A stretch of DNA of 64,000 nt. It comes from Paenibacillus_E sp040812395. GTDB taxonomy: Bacteria > Bacillota > Bacilli > Paenibacillales > NBRC-103111. The stretch lies in assembly GCF_040812395.1 (NCBI RefSeq), contig NZ_JBFNXH010000011.1, forward strand, positions 62,001-126,000, read 5' to 3'. This document shows, piece by piece, positions 25,850 to 35,055 of this stretch. A program made the translations under genes and the position numbers. The notes under the pieces are model-generated. The model worked only from the letters and a program-made list of their open reading frames with translations. It was not told the DNA's origin and did no database searches. Each line of letters opens with the position of its first letter. The stretch's first letter is position 1.

Positions 25850-25893
25850 CTGCGGCGGTTAAAGACCTCGATAAAAGTCTTAGACCGCCACAG
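25850..25893. terminator. Terminator downstream of the GH5 gene
   Basis: CTG-GGCGGT-AAGAC pairs with GTCTT-ACCGCC-CAG across 25850-25893. Runs of A (left side) and T (right side) allow use in either direction. It lies 38 bp beyond the GH5 stop. The rest of the interval 25641-25930 shows A/T-rich promoter-like DNA but no convincing gene. Confidence 0.7.
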
Positions 25894-25930
25894 CTCTTAT
25901 TTCCTTACGGACTGCCTTTTGTTATGAACA

Positions 25931-27421
25931 TCATTGAATCGTCACGTTATCTACGTAAACGGCTGTCTGCCCCCAGCTATTCGCCGAGGAGAGGTATTCC
26001 ACGCCGATTTCCCTGACATCGCCAAGATTAGCGACGGAGGCAAGGTTGATCGATAGTAGCGTGCCTCCAGAAGCATTAAGTTTGACGGCATTGCCTGCAT
26101 GCCAAGTCCAACCTGATCCGGTCTTGACATAAACTCTAGCGTAGAGGCCATCACCTACAGAGCCCCAAGATGCATGTTTGGCCGTCATGCTTAACGTTGA
26201 TTTGCCGCTAAGGCTGCGGGTTTGAGTGAGGAGCTGATAATGCTTGGAATAACTGGACATGATGATATCCGATTTAAGGGAATGGCTTTCTTTGGACGCC
26301 CACTCCGTTACACTCCATGGACCAGCCGCAACATTCGACCCGGACCAGCCCTGCGTGCCGCCCTCGAAGTCGTATAACGCAGTTCCGGTATCGCCGTCAT
26401 TACCGCCACGGCAAGCCGTAGGTTGTCTCCAATCCGCATAGGGGGCATGGCCTTTAAGAATGCTTTTCAGATAGCTGCCTCCCGCCGTGAGACTGCCATC
26501 CGTCTTGAAAATGCTAGCGCTTTCCGCTTTATCATTGATCGACCAGTTCGTCCACGACAGGTTATTCTGGTTCATCCAGTCAAGCCACTGATTCGTGGAA
26601 TCGTAATTGATGTTGCCGTCGCCGTCCGCGTTAACGAAGCCCATTTCGGTAACGAACAGCGGAATACCCTTGCTAAGCGCATAGTTGGCTTTGTCTCGAA
26701 GCGACTGAAAATGAGTTCCCGCATAAAAATGCAGCGTGTATGCGATATTGCTAGAGGACGTAATCGGATTGTTCGCAGCTTGGTCGACATCCTGTGACCA
26801 GGTCGGCGTGCCGACGACGATCAAGTTGTCGGAATATTGGCGAATGGACGGAATAACTTGTTCAGCATAGCTTTTGACCGTTGTCCAAGGGATAATAAGG
26901 GGCTCGTTATAGACCTCGAAGATGACGTTGTCGTAACTGCCATATTGCTGCGCCATTCGGCTGAAGAAACTCTTGGCAGCGCTTACGTTGTTTTGCGCGC
27001 CGCTCGAGTGCCAGTCAATGATGACATAGATGCCTTTTGCGATTGCCGCATCGACGACATCGCGAACTTTGGATTCATCCGATGAGTTGTATGGATTGCC
27101 GGATTCGTCCACGCCGTATGCCGCTCTCACGATCTCCACCTGGAACTCATCCACCATCCGATTCACTGTGGCAGCATTATAGAATTGACCGGACCAATTG
27201 CTCCAGAAGAAGCTTGATCCTTTTACCATCATCGGACGATTCGTTTTGGAACCGTTGATCCGGTTCCCGTTTGCTTTCATTTCACCGAAATAACTGACAG
27301 GGTTTCCGCATGCGGCGGCTGAGGCAGGGGCGGCAAGGCCGAAGGCTTGAAACAGCATCATTAAACTGAACAGTATGATCGCGTACGGCTTAGCGAATGC
27401 GACGATAAACGACTTCATCAT
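25931..27421 (-). CDS. Secreted glycoside hydrolase family 5 endoglucanase/mannanase with C-terminal carbohydrate-binding-like module
   Basis: A 496-aa secreted enzyme. Signal peptide: about residues 1-36, ending APASAAA. The GH5 catalytic barrel spans about residues 40-330, with acid/base E173 in VYNEP and nucleophile E259 in FVTEMGF, plus WHSSGAQNN and HFYAGTHF active-site strands. After a short DGDTG linker a C-terminal beta-sandwich of about 150 aa (YDFEGGTQGWSGSNVAAGPW onward) looks like a carbohydrate-binding module. The GH5 subfamily, and so cellulose versus mannan activity, is not certain. AAAGGAG precedes the ATG. The beta-mannosidase operon 3 kb away makes a beta-mannan substrate plausible. 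Confidence 0.88.
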   Translation of the reverse strand: MMKSFIVAFAKPYAIILFSLMMLFQAFGLAAPASAAACGNPVSYFGEMKANGNRINGSKTNRPMMVKGSSFFWSNWSGQFYNAATVNRMVDEFQVEIVRAAYGVDESGNPYNSSDESKVRDVVDAAIAKGIYVIIDWHSSGAQNNVSAAKSFFSRMAQQYGSYDNVIFEVYNEPLIIPWTTVKSYAEQVIPSIRQYSDNLIVVGTPTWSQDVDQAANNPITSSSNIAYTLHFYAGTHFQSLRDKANYALSKGIPLFVTEMGFVNADGDGNINYDSTNQWLDWMNQNNLSWTNWSINDKAESASIFKTDGSLTAGGSYLKSILKGHAPYADWRQPTACRGGNDGDTGTALYDFEGGTQGWSGSNVAAGPWSVTEWASKESHSLKSDIIMSSYSKHYQLLTQTRSLSGKSTLSMTAKHASWGSVGDGLYARVYVKTGSGWTWHAGNAVKLNASGGTLLSINLASVANLGDVREIGVEYLSSANSWGQTAVYVDNVTIQ

Positions 27422-27570
27422 TCATTTCTCCTTTGTATGGGTTAGGTGATGTTGCAATTCTATGATAACGCTTACAGTTTGCGATAAATACCCGATAAAT
27501 CTCCTCACTAATCATGTAAAAAGGTTCACCGCAGACAGAGAAAAGATATGTCTGTAGCATGGAAAAGTGA

Positions 27571-27609
27571 AAAAACCGCCGTAGCGAATTTGAACGCTTG
27601 GCGGTTTTT
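27571..27609. terminator. Terminator after the response-regulator remnant
   Basis: AAAAACCGCC...AGCG pairs with CGCT...GGCGGTTTTT around AATTTGAA. It is placed directly beyond the stop at 27613 and reads as a terminator on the minus strand. Confidence 0.75.
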
Positions 27610-27612
27610 CGA

Positions 27613-28150
27613 TTATCGCTTATTTTCAGCTATGGCGTTATTTTTATAGCTCGATGGGGGCACTCCGATATATTTCTTGAACTTGCTGTGGAAATAGTCC
27701 ACATGTGTGAATCCGACTCTGGACGATACCTGGTGAACCTTCAACCCTTCGGAAAGGAGACGGATCGCCTGCTGGATGCGAACTTTATCGAGGTAGGTGT
27801 TGAAGTATTCGCCTGTATGGTTTTTAAACAGACGGCCTAGATATTTGCTGTTGTAGTTAAACAGTTCCGCGAGCGTTTCCAATTTCAGGTTCTCATAATA
27901 ATGCCTTAGAATAAAATCGCATATCTGCTTGATCACTTTCTCGTTGCCTCTATCACCGTCATACCACATGAGGCCCTCGAGCAGCTCCGCAGCTTTATTT
28001 TGCAGAGACGACAAATTGGGCTCTTTATATAAGGAGGGCATTTGAGAAATGACATCCTGCATCGCTCCCTGCCCCTCCGGGTATAACAGGTTCATCTTAT
28101 TAACAACGAACGTAAGCAACCGAAAATAGTTGCCTTTTCCTTTATAGCCG
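27613..28150 (-). pseudogene. Response regulator remnant, AraC-type C-terminal part only
   Basis: The frame KGKGNYFRLLTFVVNKMNLL and onward is the linker and C-terminal AraC DNA-binding domain of a YesN-like regulator. It includes LETLAELFNYNSKYLGRLFK, HTGEYFNTYLDKVRIQQAIRLL and VGFTHVDYFHSKFKKYIGVPPS. The N-terminal receiver domain with its phospho-acceptor aspartate is missing. An internal ATG at 28119 can open a 168-aa frame, but the open frame enters directly from the truncated kinase gene in another phase. One deletion therefore removed the kinase ATPase domain and the receiver together. The isolated DNA-binding domain could still be made, which is unproven. Confidence 0.8.
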
Positions 28151-29327
28151 CTAAACTATAAATAATACTAAGGGAATTCAAATAAAAATGCGGCCGGATT
28201 TGCAGCTGCAGCAACCCGAATTCAGCTTCCTGAGAACGAAGTTTTTCCTCGTAAACATCTATCTTCAATCGTGAAATTTCAGTGACCATATTATTGAAGG
28301 TACTCATTAAAAAAGAAAATTCACTAGAATGATTTTCATTTAATCTAATGTTTAAATCCCCCCTCATAATACGTTTCATCCCAAGTATCAATGTATTCAT
28401 TGGCTTTAATAAGACACTTCGCAGAAAGTATAAGTAATAAAGCAAAATCAATATCCCACCCAATGGGATAAAATAGATAGCTAGCTGGAAGAATGGGAGA
28501 TGCTTCAGCATATTCCCCTCTGGAATCATTACGATGTATTTGATATTTGCAATTTCAGAAGGAACACTAATAATCAAATATTTATGGTTGTCTGTCGGAT
28601 CGGAAACGATTCGATAAGCATTATTAAGTTTGGGTGCTTCTTGGGCGGCTGCATTCACCATCGATGCTCTGAGAGTCGTCTCTGAAGCAACTTCCCCAGA
28701 TTTAGTAAGGATAACCGCTCCACCTGTACCCATATCCAGAAATCGTAAAGAGGCAACCAAACTATCTGTATTAACGATGGCACCCGCGATCAAATTATTC
28801 GTAAGAGGTGTAAATTTCATCAGAAACGTTCTATTTTCAAATTGAATCAACTGCCATATTGGCGTATCCATATCTTTCTGACTCATAAGCTTAGTCTCTT
28901 CTGGAACCTTTTCCATAATCAATCGCTGTTGAAGATAATAATCTTGTTTAGTTACGAAGGTCACATCTTGAGTCTGTGTATGATAAAGAAATATAGTATC
29001 CATCAGAAAATAATTGTTGATGTCCGTTTGGAAACGGTTAACTACACGTCTTTTCGTTAGTAAATAATCATCCGTACCAAACCTAAGATCATTGAGCTGA
29101 TTAATGTCAGCCTCATTGTTCCATAAATCATAAAGATAGGTATTCGTTTCAAGAAATATTTGATCGATTTGTTTTACGTGTTGCGTTAGCAAGTTACTAT
29201 TTGTTTTAGATACCTGCTCTCGGACGACATCTATTGCATACAAATTGTTAAATAATAGAAAAAAGACAAGCGGGATGATGATAATTAGAAAACCAGTAAC
29301 GAATTTGAAGCGCAAGGAATTTCTCAT
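28138..29327 (-). pseudogene. Sensor histidine kinase remnant (YesM-like, truncated after the H box)
   Basis: The N-terminal 395 or so residues of a HisKA_7TM-independent, YesM-type kinase are intact. There is a membrane helix (GFLIIIIPLVFFLLFNN), an extracellular sensor region, a second helix (IYFIPLGGILILLYYLYF), a HAMP domain and the start of the His_kinase domain QIRPHFYLNSLSIIYSL. The frame then passes into unrelated phase (ending FGCLRSLLIR) and stops at 28092. No HATPase domain remains. AAGGAAG precedes the ATG. The partner regulator fragment follows without its receiver. It lies next to the GH5 gene and 0.6 kb from an intact paralogous system. Confidence 0.85.
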
Positions 29328-29365
29328 ATCTGTAACTTCCTTCCAGGATGAGTTGCACGTTCTTA

Positions 29366-29412
29366 CAAAATAAAAACACCCGATTACCTCGTAAGGATAC
29401 CGGGGTTGTTTT
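29366..29412 (-). terminator. Terminator-like hairpin upstream of the kinase remnant
   Basis: On the minus strand AAAACAACCCCG pairs with CGGGTGTTTT around an inner TTAC/GTAA stem and is followed by TTTTTATTTT. It would stop transcripts arriving from the gene-less stretch 29413-29950. Confidence 0.55.
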
Positions 29413-29951
29413 CAGGGTCGAGCGAATAAATAACAGGAATGGATATCATGTAACCGCATCCAATAATGTTGGCGATCGATGAAGCACATTGATTATATCA
29501 ATTCGATAAAACAGATTATACCTGTTAAATTTCCAAACCTTTCTCGTAGAAAGGATACATTTTCATGGATGAAATGGAACTAGTGATGGAATGGTACCAC
29601 CTCGGGTTGACTAACTGACTTGCTTGCTTCCATACGACTAAATTTTTTTCTTCATACGAGAAGCTAAATAGGCGTTCACTCAACGAGTGCGCGCCTATTT
29701 AACTTCAAAACTTAATTTGTCACTTCAAGACTTTGTTTGTTACCCGCAAAGGCTGCAATTCATCCAGTTTCACACGGTTGAAAGCTCAAATAAATACGGA
29801 ATGGCCCTTCCGTTTCGATTCATTCGTGCCATGTCTAAGTAGGAAACCTCATAGTAACTATGCCCCGTCTATTCTAAACATGGCTTTCTTCATTTGATCT
29901 TCCTGCCAATCTTGTTTCGCGAGGATCGCTGTTTAAAGTTTTCCTCTACTT
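29413..29951. other. Gene-less interval with repeats and hairpins
   Basis: No coding frame is convincing. The interval contains a T-box-like GAGGTGGTACCA word on the minus strand (about 29588-29606), a strong hairpin AAATAGGCG/CGCCTATTT with inner CACTC/GAGTG (29666-29700), and the tandem 20-bp repeats at 29702-29741. The region looks like scar tissue between two regulatory systems. Confidence 0.6.
29702..29747. repeat. Tandem 20-bp TnsB-site-like repeats (Tn7-type end)
   Basis: Two consecutive 20-bp units, ACTTCAAAACTTAATTTGTC and ACTTCAAGACTTTGTTTGTT, are followed by ACCCGCAA. The reverse complement resembles the terminal sequence at 42512-42540 and 46771-46705 (GACAAAT-AAGT-TTGAAGT). Tandem sites of this form are the hallmark of Tn7-family transposon ends. 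No terminal TGT trinucleotide is clear here, so the end may be degraded. Confidence 0.55.
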
Positions 29952-30077
29952 ATGGATATGCTTATGAATAGAAGATCACATCTGATCATTTTCTACCCAG
30001 TTCCTTATCCTGTTCACCTTACGAATCCTAATAAAAACTTTAGAATGAAGAAGAGTCAACCAATCAGGAGGTCGAAC

Positions 30078-31397
30078 ATGAAAAAACTAACTCTAATCTC
30101 TACAGCATTACTTGCAACAACAGTGCTTGTCTCCGCATGTGGAAACGGGAAAGAAGCTGCTACTACAGATAACGGTACAACTGGCGGGAGAGTTAAGCTT
30201 ACCATTTGGCACAACTGGTCTGGTCAAGATGCGAAAGCTGTCGCTATGCGTAAAATTCTTGATGATTTCCAAGCTCAAAATAAAGATATCGAATTGGAAA
30301 TTGAAGGTCTGCCTACTGACGGTTTGAAAACACGTTTGAAAACAGTTGCAGCAGCGAATGAAATGCCAGACTTGTTCGTTATGTGGCCAGACGCTATGAC
30401 GAAGGAATTCGTTAGCGGCAACCTGCTTCAACCGATCAACGAGTTCTTGGACAGCAAGCCAGAATGGAAAAATAATTTCATTCCAGGTGCTTTAGATGGA
30501 TATACCGTAGATAACAAGGTCTATTCCGTACCTATGAACCTATCTCCAACATCCTTTATCTACTATAACAAAGCCATTCTTGATCAATACCATGTCCCTG
30601 TTCCAAAAACGTGGGATGAGCTTATGGCTGCTGTGAAGACGTTTAATGATAACAAAATCATCCCAATCGCGCTGGGCAACAAAGCAAACTGGGCAGTACA
30701 ATCCACCATTTTCAGCGGACTTGCTGACCGTATGACAGGTTCCGAATGGTTCCTTAAAGCGGCTAAGCAAGAAGGGGTGAAATTTACAGATCCAGAATTT
30801 ATTCAATCCTTGAAAAAGCTGCAAGAGCTAAGCAACGCGAAAGCTTTCCAAGACGGCTTCAACAGTATTGATCAAAATCAAATGAGACAGCTGTACTATC
30901 AAGGAAAAGCAGCTATGTTCATCGATGGTGGCTGGGCAATGGCTGACGTAGTTCAGAACGCACCTAAAGATGTGCTTGGTAACACGCATATCGCTTTAAT
31001 GCCTTCCATTGCTGGTGGAAAAGGTGATCCTCAATCCACTTCAGGTGTTGTTGGTACAGGTCTTGGCGTAAGCAAGAAAATTACTGGCGCGAAAAAAGAA
31101 GCAGCTCAGAAATTATTCTACGCATTATCTGGTCCTGATGGACAACAAGCAACGTTGAACAGCTCTACATTGGTTAGTTACAACATCGAGCTTGACCCTT
31201 CCAAAGCAAATCCGTTATTCGTTGAACTTAATGATTTGATGAAAAAGACAAAAATCACACCGGTCTACGATGCTAAATTAAGCTCATCTGCCGTTGAGGT
31301 CATCAACAACGGACTACAAGAGCTGCTCATGGGTGGAAACGCCGAAGCGATCGCTAAGAAAATTCAAGACTCGCAAGCCGCTTCATTAGGTAAATAA
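30078..31397 (+). CDS. ABC transporter extracellular sugar-binding lipoprotein
   Basis: A 439-aa family-1 solute-binding protein. Its signal peptide ends in the lipobox VSAC (LLATTVLVSACGNGK), so it is tethered to the outer face of the membrane. KLTIWHNWSGQDAKA and PDLFVMWPDAMTKEF are typical of oligosaccharide binders. The start at ATG 30078 follows AGGAGGTCGAAC; a longer upstream frame to 29952 has no such signal. It is the first gene of an operon with two permeases, a two-component system and a GH2 beta-mannosidase, which points to a manno-oligosaccharide or related ligand (inferred). A hairpin after it may favour excess binding protein. Confidence 0.92.
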   Translation: MKKLTLISTALLATTVLVSACGNGKEAATTDNGTTGGRVKLTIWHNWSGQDAKAVAMRKILDDFQAQNKDIELEIEGLPTDGLKTRLKTVAAANEMPDLFVMWPDAMTKEFVSGNLLQPINEFLDSKPEWKNNFIPGALDGYTVDNKVYSVPMNLSPTSFIYYNKAILDQYHVPVPKTWDELMAAVKTFNDNKIIPIALGNKANWAVQSTIFSGLADRMTGSEWFLKAAKQEGVKFTDPEFIQSLKKLQELSNAKAFQDGFNSIDQNQMRQLYYQGKAAMFIDGGWAMADVVQNAPKDVLGNTHIALMPSIAGGKGDPQSTSGVVGTGLGVSKKITGAKKEAAQKLFYALSGPDGQQATLNSSTLVSYNIELDPSKANPLFVELNDLMKKTKITPVYDAKLSSSAVEVINNGLQELLMGGNAEAIAKKIQDSQAASLGK

Positions 31398-31413
31398 TAC
31401 AAAATCGCGCATC

Positions 31414-31440
31414 CAGCCCTCCACGTCTGTGGCAGGGCTG
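31414..31440 (+). terminator. Intercistronic hairpin after the binding-protein gene
   Basis: CAGCCCT-CAC pairs with GTG-AGGGCTG, with no following T-run. Such hairpins between binding-protein and permease genes usually stabilise the upstream message or partly terminate. Confidence 0.55.
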
Positions 31441-31468
31441 ACTAATTTCACACATGAAGGAAGTGAGA

Positions 31469-32347
31469 ATGATGAATGCAGCTTACGTACGCAGGTTTGT
31501 AATTATGAGCCTTGCCCCTGCGATTTTAGTTTACGCCTTATTTGTGTTTGTCCCTGTCCTCTGGTCAGGATACTATAGCTTTTTCGACTGGAAAGGAATT
31601 GGTGCGGCCAAGTTTATCGGTTTGAAAAACTATGTAGAAATTATTCATGATCCTATTTTTTGGACATCCTTAAAGAACAACCTTATTTTTCTAGTTGTCG
31701 CTGTCTTCGGTCAGCTTCCTGTAGCACTTATCCTGGCAATTCTGCTGCACAAAAGCAACGCGCTGCAACGGTTCATCCGCTCTGCCGTCTTCGTTCCGAT
31801 GGTCATGTCATCCGTCGTTATCGGGATGATTTGGCAATATATTTATCATCCACAAATCGGTATCCTGAATCTGCTGCTTGATAGACTAGGTTTAGCATCC
31901 TGGAAGCTGCAATGGTTATCTGATTCTAAGATTGCGATTTTTGCTTTAGCCCCTCCTCTCATTTGGAGCTTTGTCGGTCTCTATCTCATTATTTTCATAT
32001 CCGCATTTCAGAATATTCCTGGTGAAATCCATGATGCTACTCAGATCGATGGCGCAGAAGGCGCACGCAAGTTATTTTCAGTTACCCTGCCTATGATGTG
32101 GAGCACCGTACAAATTGCCATTATCTTATGTATCTCTGGAAGCTTGAAATCCTTCGATCTCGTGTATGTGATGACCAAGGGCGGACCTGCTCATGCGACT
32201 GAACTGCTCGCTACGTATATGTATAATTCGACCTTTTCGTCGTACCGTTATGGATTTGGTAGTGCCATTTCGACAACAATCGTCTTCATCAGTCTTATTT
32301 TCATTGGTATTAGCCAATGGACAACAAGCCGTAAATCCAAAGTATAG
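31469..32347 (+). CDS. ABC sugar transporter permease 1 (MalF/UgpA type)
   Basis: About 292 aa with six membrane segments. The conserved cytoplasmic EAA loop is IHDATQIDGAEGARKLFSVTLPMM, which docks the ATPase. The start is taken at ATG 31469 (MMNAAYVRR), behind GGAAGTGAGA; an ATG at 31454 is upstream but lacks a ribosome binding site. Together with the next gene it forms the membrane channel of a sugar importer. No ATP-binding subunit is encoded here, so a shared MsmX-like ATPase encoded elsewhere is expected. Confidence 0.92.
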   Translation: MMNAAYVRRFVIMSLAPAILVYALFVFVPVLWSGYYSFFDWKGIGAAKFIGLKNYVEIIHDPIFWTSLKNNLIFLVVAVFGQLPVALILAILLHKSNALQRFIRSAVFVPMVMSSVVIGMIWQYIYHPQIGILNLLLDRLGLASWKLQWLSDSKIAIFALAPPLIWSFVGLYLIIFISAFQNIPGEIHDATQIDGAEGARKLFSVTLPMMWSTVQIAIILCISGSLKSFDLVYVMTKGGPAHATELLATYMYNSTFSSYRYGFGSAISTTIVFISLIFIGISQWTTSRKSKV

Positions 32348-32366
32348 TGAAAGGAGGAAGCTGGCT

Positions 32367-33242
32367 ATGTCTTCTATTCCAATTCAAGTAAAATCAACTG
32401 CGACATCTCGCAAGTTTTCATTTCGTTTATGGAAACAAGGTGCACTCTGGACGTTCCTGTCTCTCTATGCGGTCCTCACGTTGTATCCCTTGTTTTGGCT
32501 CGTTATTTCCTCATTTAAAACGAACAGCGAATTCTTTAACCATCCGTTCGGCTTGCCCCAAGCATGGAAGTTTTCTAACTATGCAACTGCATGGCAAGCG
32601 TCCAAAATGAGTACCGCTTTTCTCAATTCGGTCATTGTATCGCTGGTCTCACTAGCACTCACGTTGTTTTTGAGTTCTCTAGCGGCTTATGTTCTCGCCC
32701 GGCTCAAATTCCGTTTCAAGGGTATTATCCTTGCGTTTTTCGTCATTGGGATGCTGATTCCTATTCATAGTACACTAGTTCCTTTGTTTATTCTCATGAA
32801 GCAAATCGGACTTCTGAATACGTATTTGGCACTCATACTGCCTTACACCGCTTTCGCATTACCGACAGCTATCTTCGTACTTACCGCTTATTTGGCTTCT
32901 GTGCCCAAAGAAATCGAAGAAGCAGCCTATATTGATGGCACTAAGCTTTGGGGTGTATTCTGGCGCATCATGCTACCTATCTCCTTGCCAGCACTATCGA
33001 CAGTTGTCATCTTAAGCTTCCTGCATTTCTGGAATGATTTTTCGTTCGCACTTGTTTTTATTAGCAAAAGCAGCTTAAAAACGTTACCATTAAGTATTGC
33101 AAATTTCGCGGACGGCTACCAAACCGATTATGGCTTAACACTCGCCGCTATGACAATCGCTGTTGTTCCTACAATCGCTGTGTACTTGGCTTTCCAAGAG
33201 CAGGTTATGAAAGGGATGACCGCGGGAGCAGTAAAAGGTTAG
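32367..33242 (+). CDS. ABC sugar transporter permease 2 (MalG/UgpE type)
   Basis: A 291-aa inner-membrane permease with six segments and the EAA loop EIEEAAYIDGTKLWGVFWRIMLP. AAAGGAGG precedes ATG 32367, which is 19 bp after permease 1; a longer in-frame extension upstream overlaps permease 1 and lacks a ribosome binding site. It pairs with permease 1 to import the sugar delivered by the lipoprotein. Confidence 0.93.
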   Translation: MSSIPIQVKSTATSRKFSFRLWKQGALWTFLSLYAVLTLYPLFWLVISSFKTNSEFFNHPFGLPQAWKFSNYATAWQASKMSTAFLNSVIVSLVSLALTLFLSSLAAYVLARLKFRFKGIILAFFVIGMLIPIHSTLVPLFILMKQIGLLNTYLALILPYTAFALPTAIFVLTAYLASVPKEIEEAAYIDGTKLWGVFWRIMLPISLPALSTVVILSFLHFWNDFSFALVFISKSSLKTLPLSIANFADGYQTDYGLTLAAMTIAVVPTIAVYLAFQEQVMKGMTAGAVKG

Positions 33243-33285
33243 TTGACTTTCAGCATCCAGACAACGAGTAAGGAGATGACACCTG

Positions 33286-35055
33286 TTGCGCAAGTGGTTT
33301 GGCTATTCCTTACAGCGCAAGCTATCCTTCATTATGCTTGTAACAACATTAATCCCCCTCTTGTTTCTGGGCACCTTCGCTTTCACGACGTCTTCGGATA
33401 TTACCCAAGATAAAGCGCAGCAAGCAGGCTTGAATTCGCTCGCTCAAATGGACGCCAAATTTAAGTTCATCTTAAAGGATGTTGAAAATATATCCATTTT
33501 CCTCATCGGCCAGCGTGATATTCAATCGTATTTGAAGCGAACCGATGAGAACTTGGATGCGCAAGCACAAATCCTCGGGCTCATGACAAATCTGGTGTAC
33601 ACCAAGGATTACATTTCCAATATCACGCTATATCCCAGCAATAACACGACGCCTCTTTCCACATCCACGATTTACAAATCGGGTTTGGATCAAGAGATCA
33701 CAATTAAACAGATTACGGACAAACTGTGGACTGGCTTATATCACATCGAAAATTATATGGGGGATCGACAAGTATTTTCCTTCGTACGTCCCATCCGTGG
33801 TTTGAATACCTATGGGACACTTGGCTGGATATCCATCAGTGTGGATGAACAAGTCTTGTCACGCATTTGGTCCATTCCGCAGCTTGCTGATGGTTATGGT
33901 CAAGTCGCTTTGCTTAATGAACGAAATGAAATCATATCTTCCACTTCCAAAGGCTGGCTCTCACAAGAAGCAGATAACTTGTTTCCTGGCTTAAACGAAC
34001 GGATTCACGGTCATTCTCTTGGCGTTTGGACTTCAGGTTTAGGTGCATCCCAGCAGAGCATTTTGTTTTATCGGGAGCCTATGCTCAGTTGGACGATTGT
34101 CGGCATTATTCCATCGAAGCTGTATAGCGCTCAGAATCGGTATATTTTGCAATTAACAGCCGTAGCCGTTGCGCTTTCCGTCCTTACGAATGTCTTACTT
34201 ACGATTTTCGTTATTCGCAAAGTTACGACGCCTCTTGGATCCTTAACTCGCCTACTATCAACCATAAATCCGGATGAACCTTTGCCGTATTATCCGGTAT
34301 ATACAACCGATGAAATTGGCCGCCTTGCTGGCAGCTACAATTTGTTAAGCACCCATATCGAGGTCTTAAAAAAGCAGCTCATCCACAATGAAACGCGCAA
34401 AAAAGAAGCCGATATGCGTGCCTTGCAAGCACAGATTAATCCGCATTTTCTATACAATACGTTGTCTTCGATCCATTGGATCGCTTTGCTCAATGAAGAT
34501 AACCGCATCGCTGAGATGGTAGGCGCGTTAAGTGACTTTTTACGCTTCAGCTTGAATAAAGGCAAAGAATATTGCAAGGTCTCGCAGGAGCTAGCCCATA
34601 TTCGTAATTATGTTCAAGTGCAATCGATCCGTTTTCCCGATGAGTTTACGGTTGACTATGTGGTTGATGCCCGTTTAAGTGATTCCTTCATGCTGAAATT
34701 GCTGCTTCAACCATTGGTTGAAAATGCGATGATTCATGGCATACAAATGAAAGAACAGCCTGGCACCATCTCCATCTATGTCGAGCAGAAGGGGCCTATG
34801 ATGTATTTCAAAGTGATGGATGATGGCGTTGGGATGTCATCAGAGCGGTTGAATGAGGTCTTGGACAGTTTATACCCTGCCGAGGGAGCGATAGGAAGCG
34901 ATGCCAGTTACGGATTGCGTAATGTGCATGAACGCTTACGGCTGCATTATGGGCTTGATTCGGGAATTAAGATCGAGAGCCGATTGCATGAAGGAACCTG
35001 TGTGTCATTTTCGATCCCAGTTTTGGAGGATAACCATGAAAATCTTGATCGTTGA
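33286..35055 (+). CDS. Sensor histidine kinase (YesM type)
   Basis: A 589-aa membrane kinase. The domain order is: membrane helix (about 12-34), an extracellular dCache-like sensor region to about residue 280, a second helix, HAMP, a His_kinase segment with the phospho-accepting histidine in QINPHFLYNTLSSIHW, and a HATPase domain with QPLVENAMIHG (N box) and DDGVGM (G box). The start is TTG with AAGGAG ten bases upstream. Its 3' end overlaps the regulator gene by 20 bp. It presumably senses the sugar or its binding protein and phosphorylates the next gene's product. Confidence 0.92.
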   Translation: MRKWFGYSLQRKLSFIMLVTTLIPLLFLGTFAFTTSSDITQDKAQQAGLNSLAQMDAKFKFILKDVENISIFLIGQRDIQSYLKRTDENLDAQAQILGLMTNLVYTKDYISNITLYPSNNTTPLSTSTIYKSGLDQEITIKQITDKLWTGLYHIENYMGDRQVFSFVRPIRGLNTYGTLGWISISVDEQVLSRIWSIPQLADGYGQVALLNERNEIISSTSKGWLSQEADNLFPGLNERIHGHSLGVWTSGLGASQQSILFYREPMLSWTIVGIIPSKLYSAQNRYILQLTAVAVALSVLTNVLLTIFVIRKVTTPLGSLTRLLSTINPDEPLPYYPVYTTDEIGRLAGSYNLLSTHIEVLKKQLIHNETRKKEADMRALQAQINPHFLYNTLSSIHWIALLNEDNRIAEMVGALSDFLRFSLNKGKEYCKVSQELAHIRNYVQVQSIRFPDEFTVDYVVDARLSDSFMLKLLLQPLVENAMIHGIQMKEQPGTISIYVEQKGPMMYFKVMDDGVGMSSERLNEVLDSLYPAEGAIGSDASYGLRNVHERLRLHYGLDSGIKIESRLHEGTCVSFSIPVLEDNHENLDR

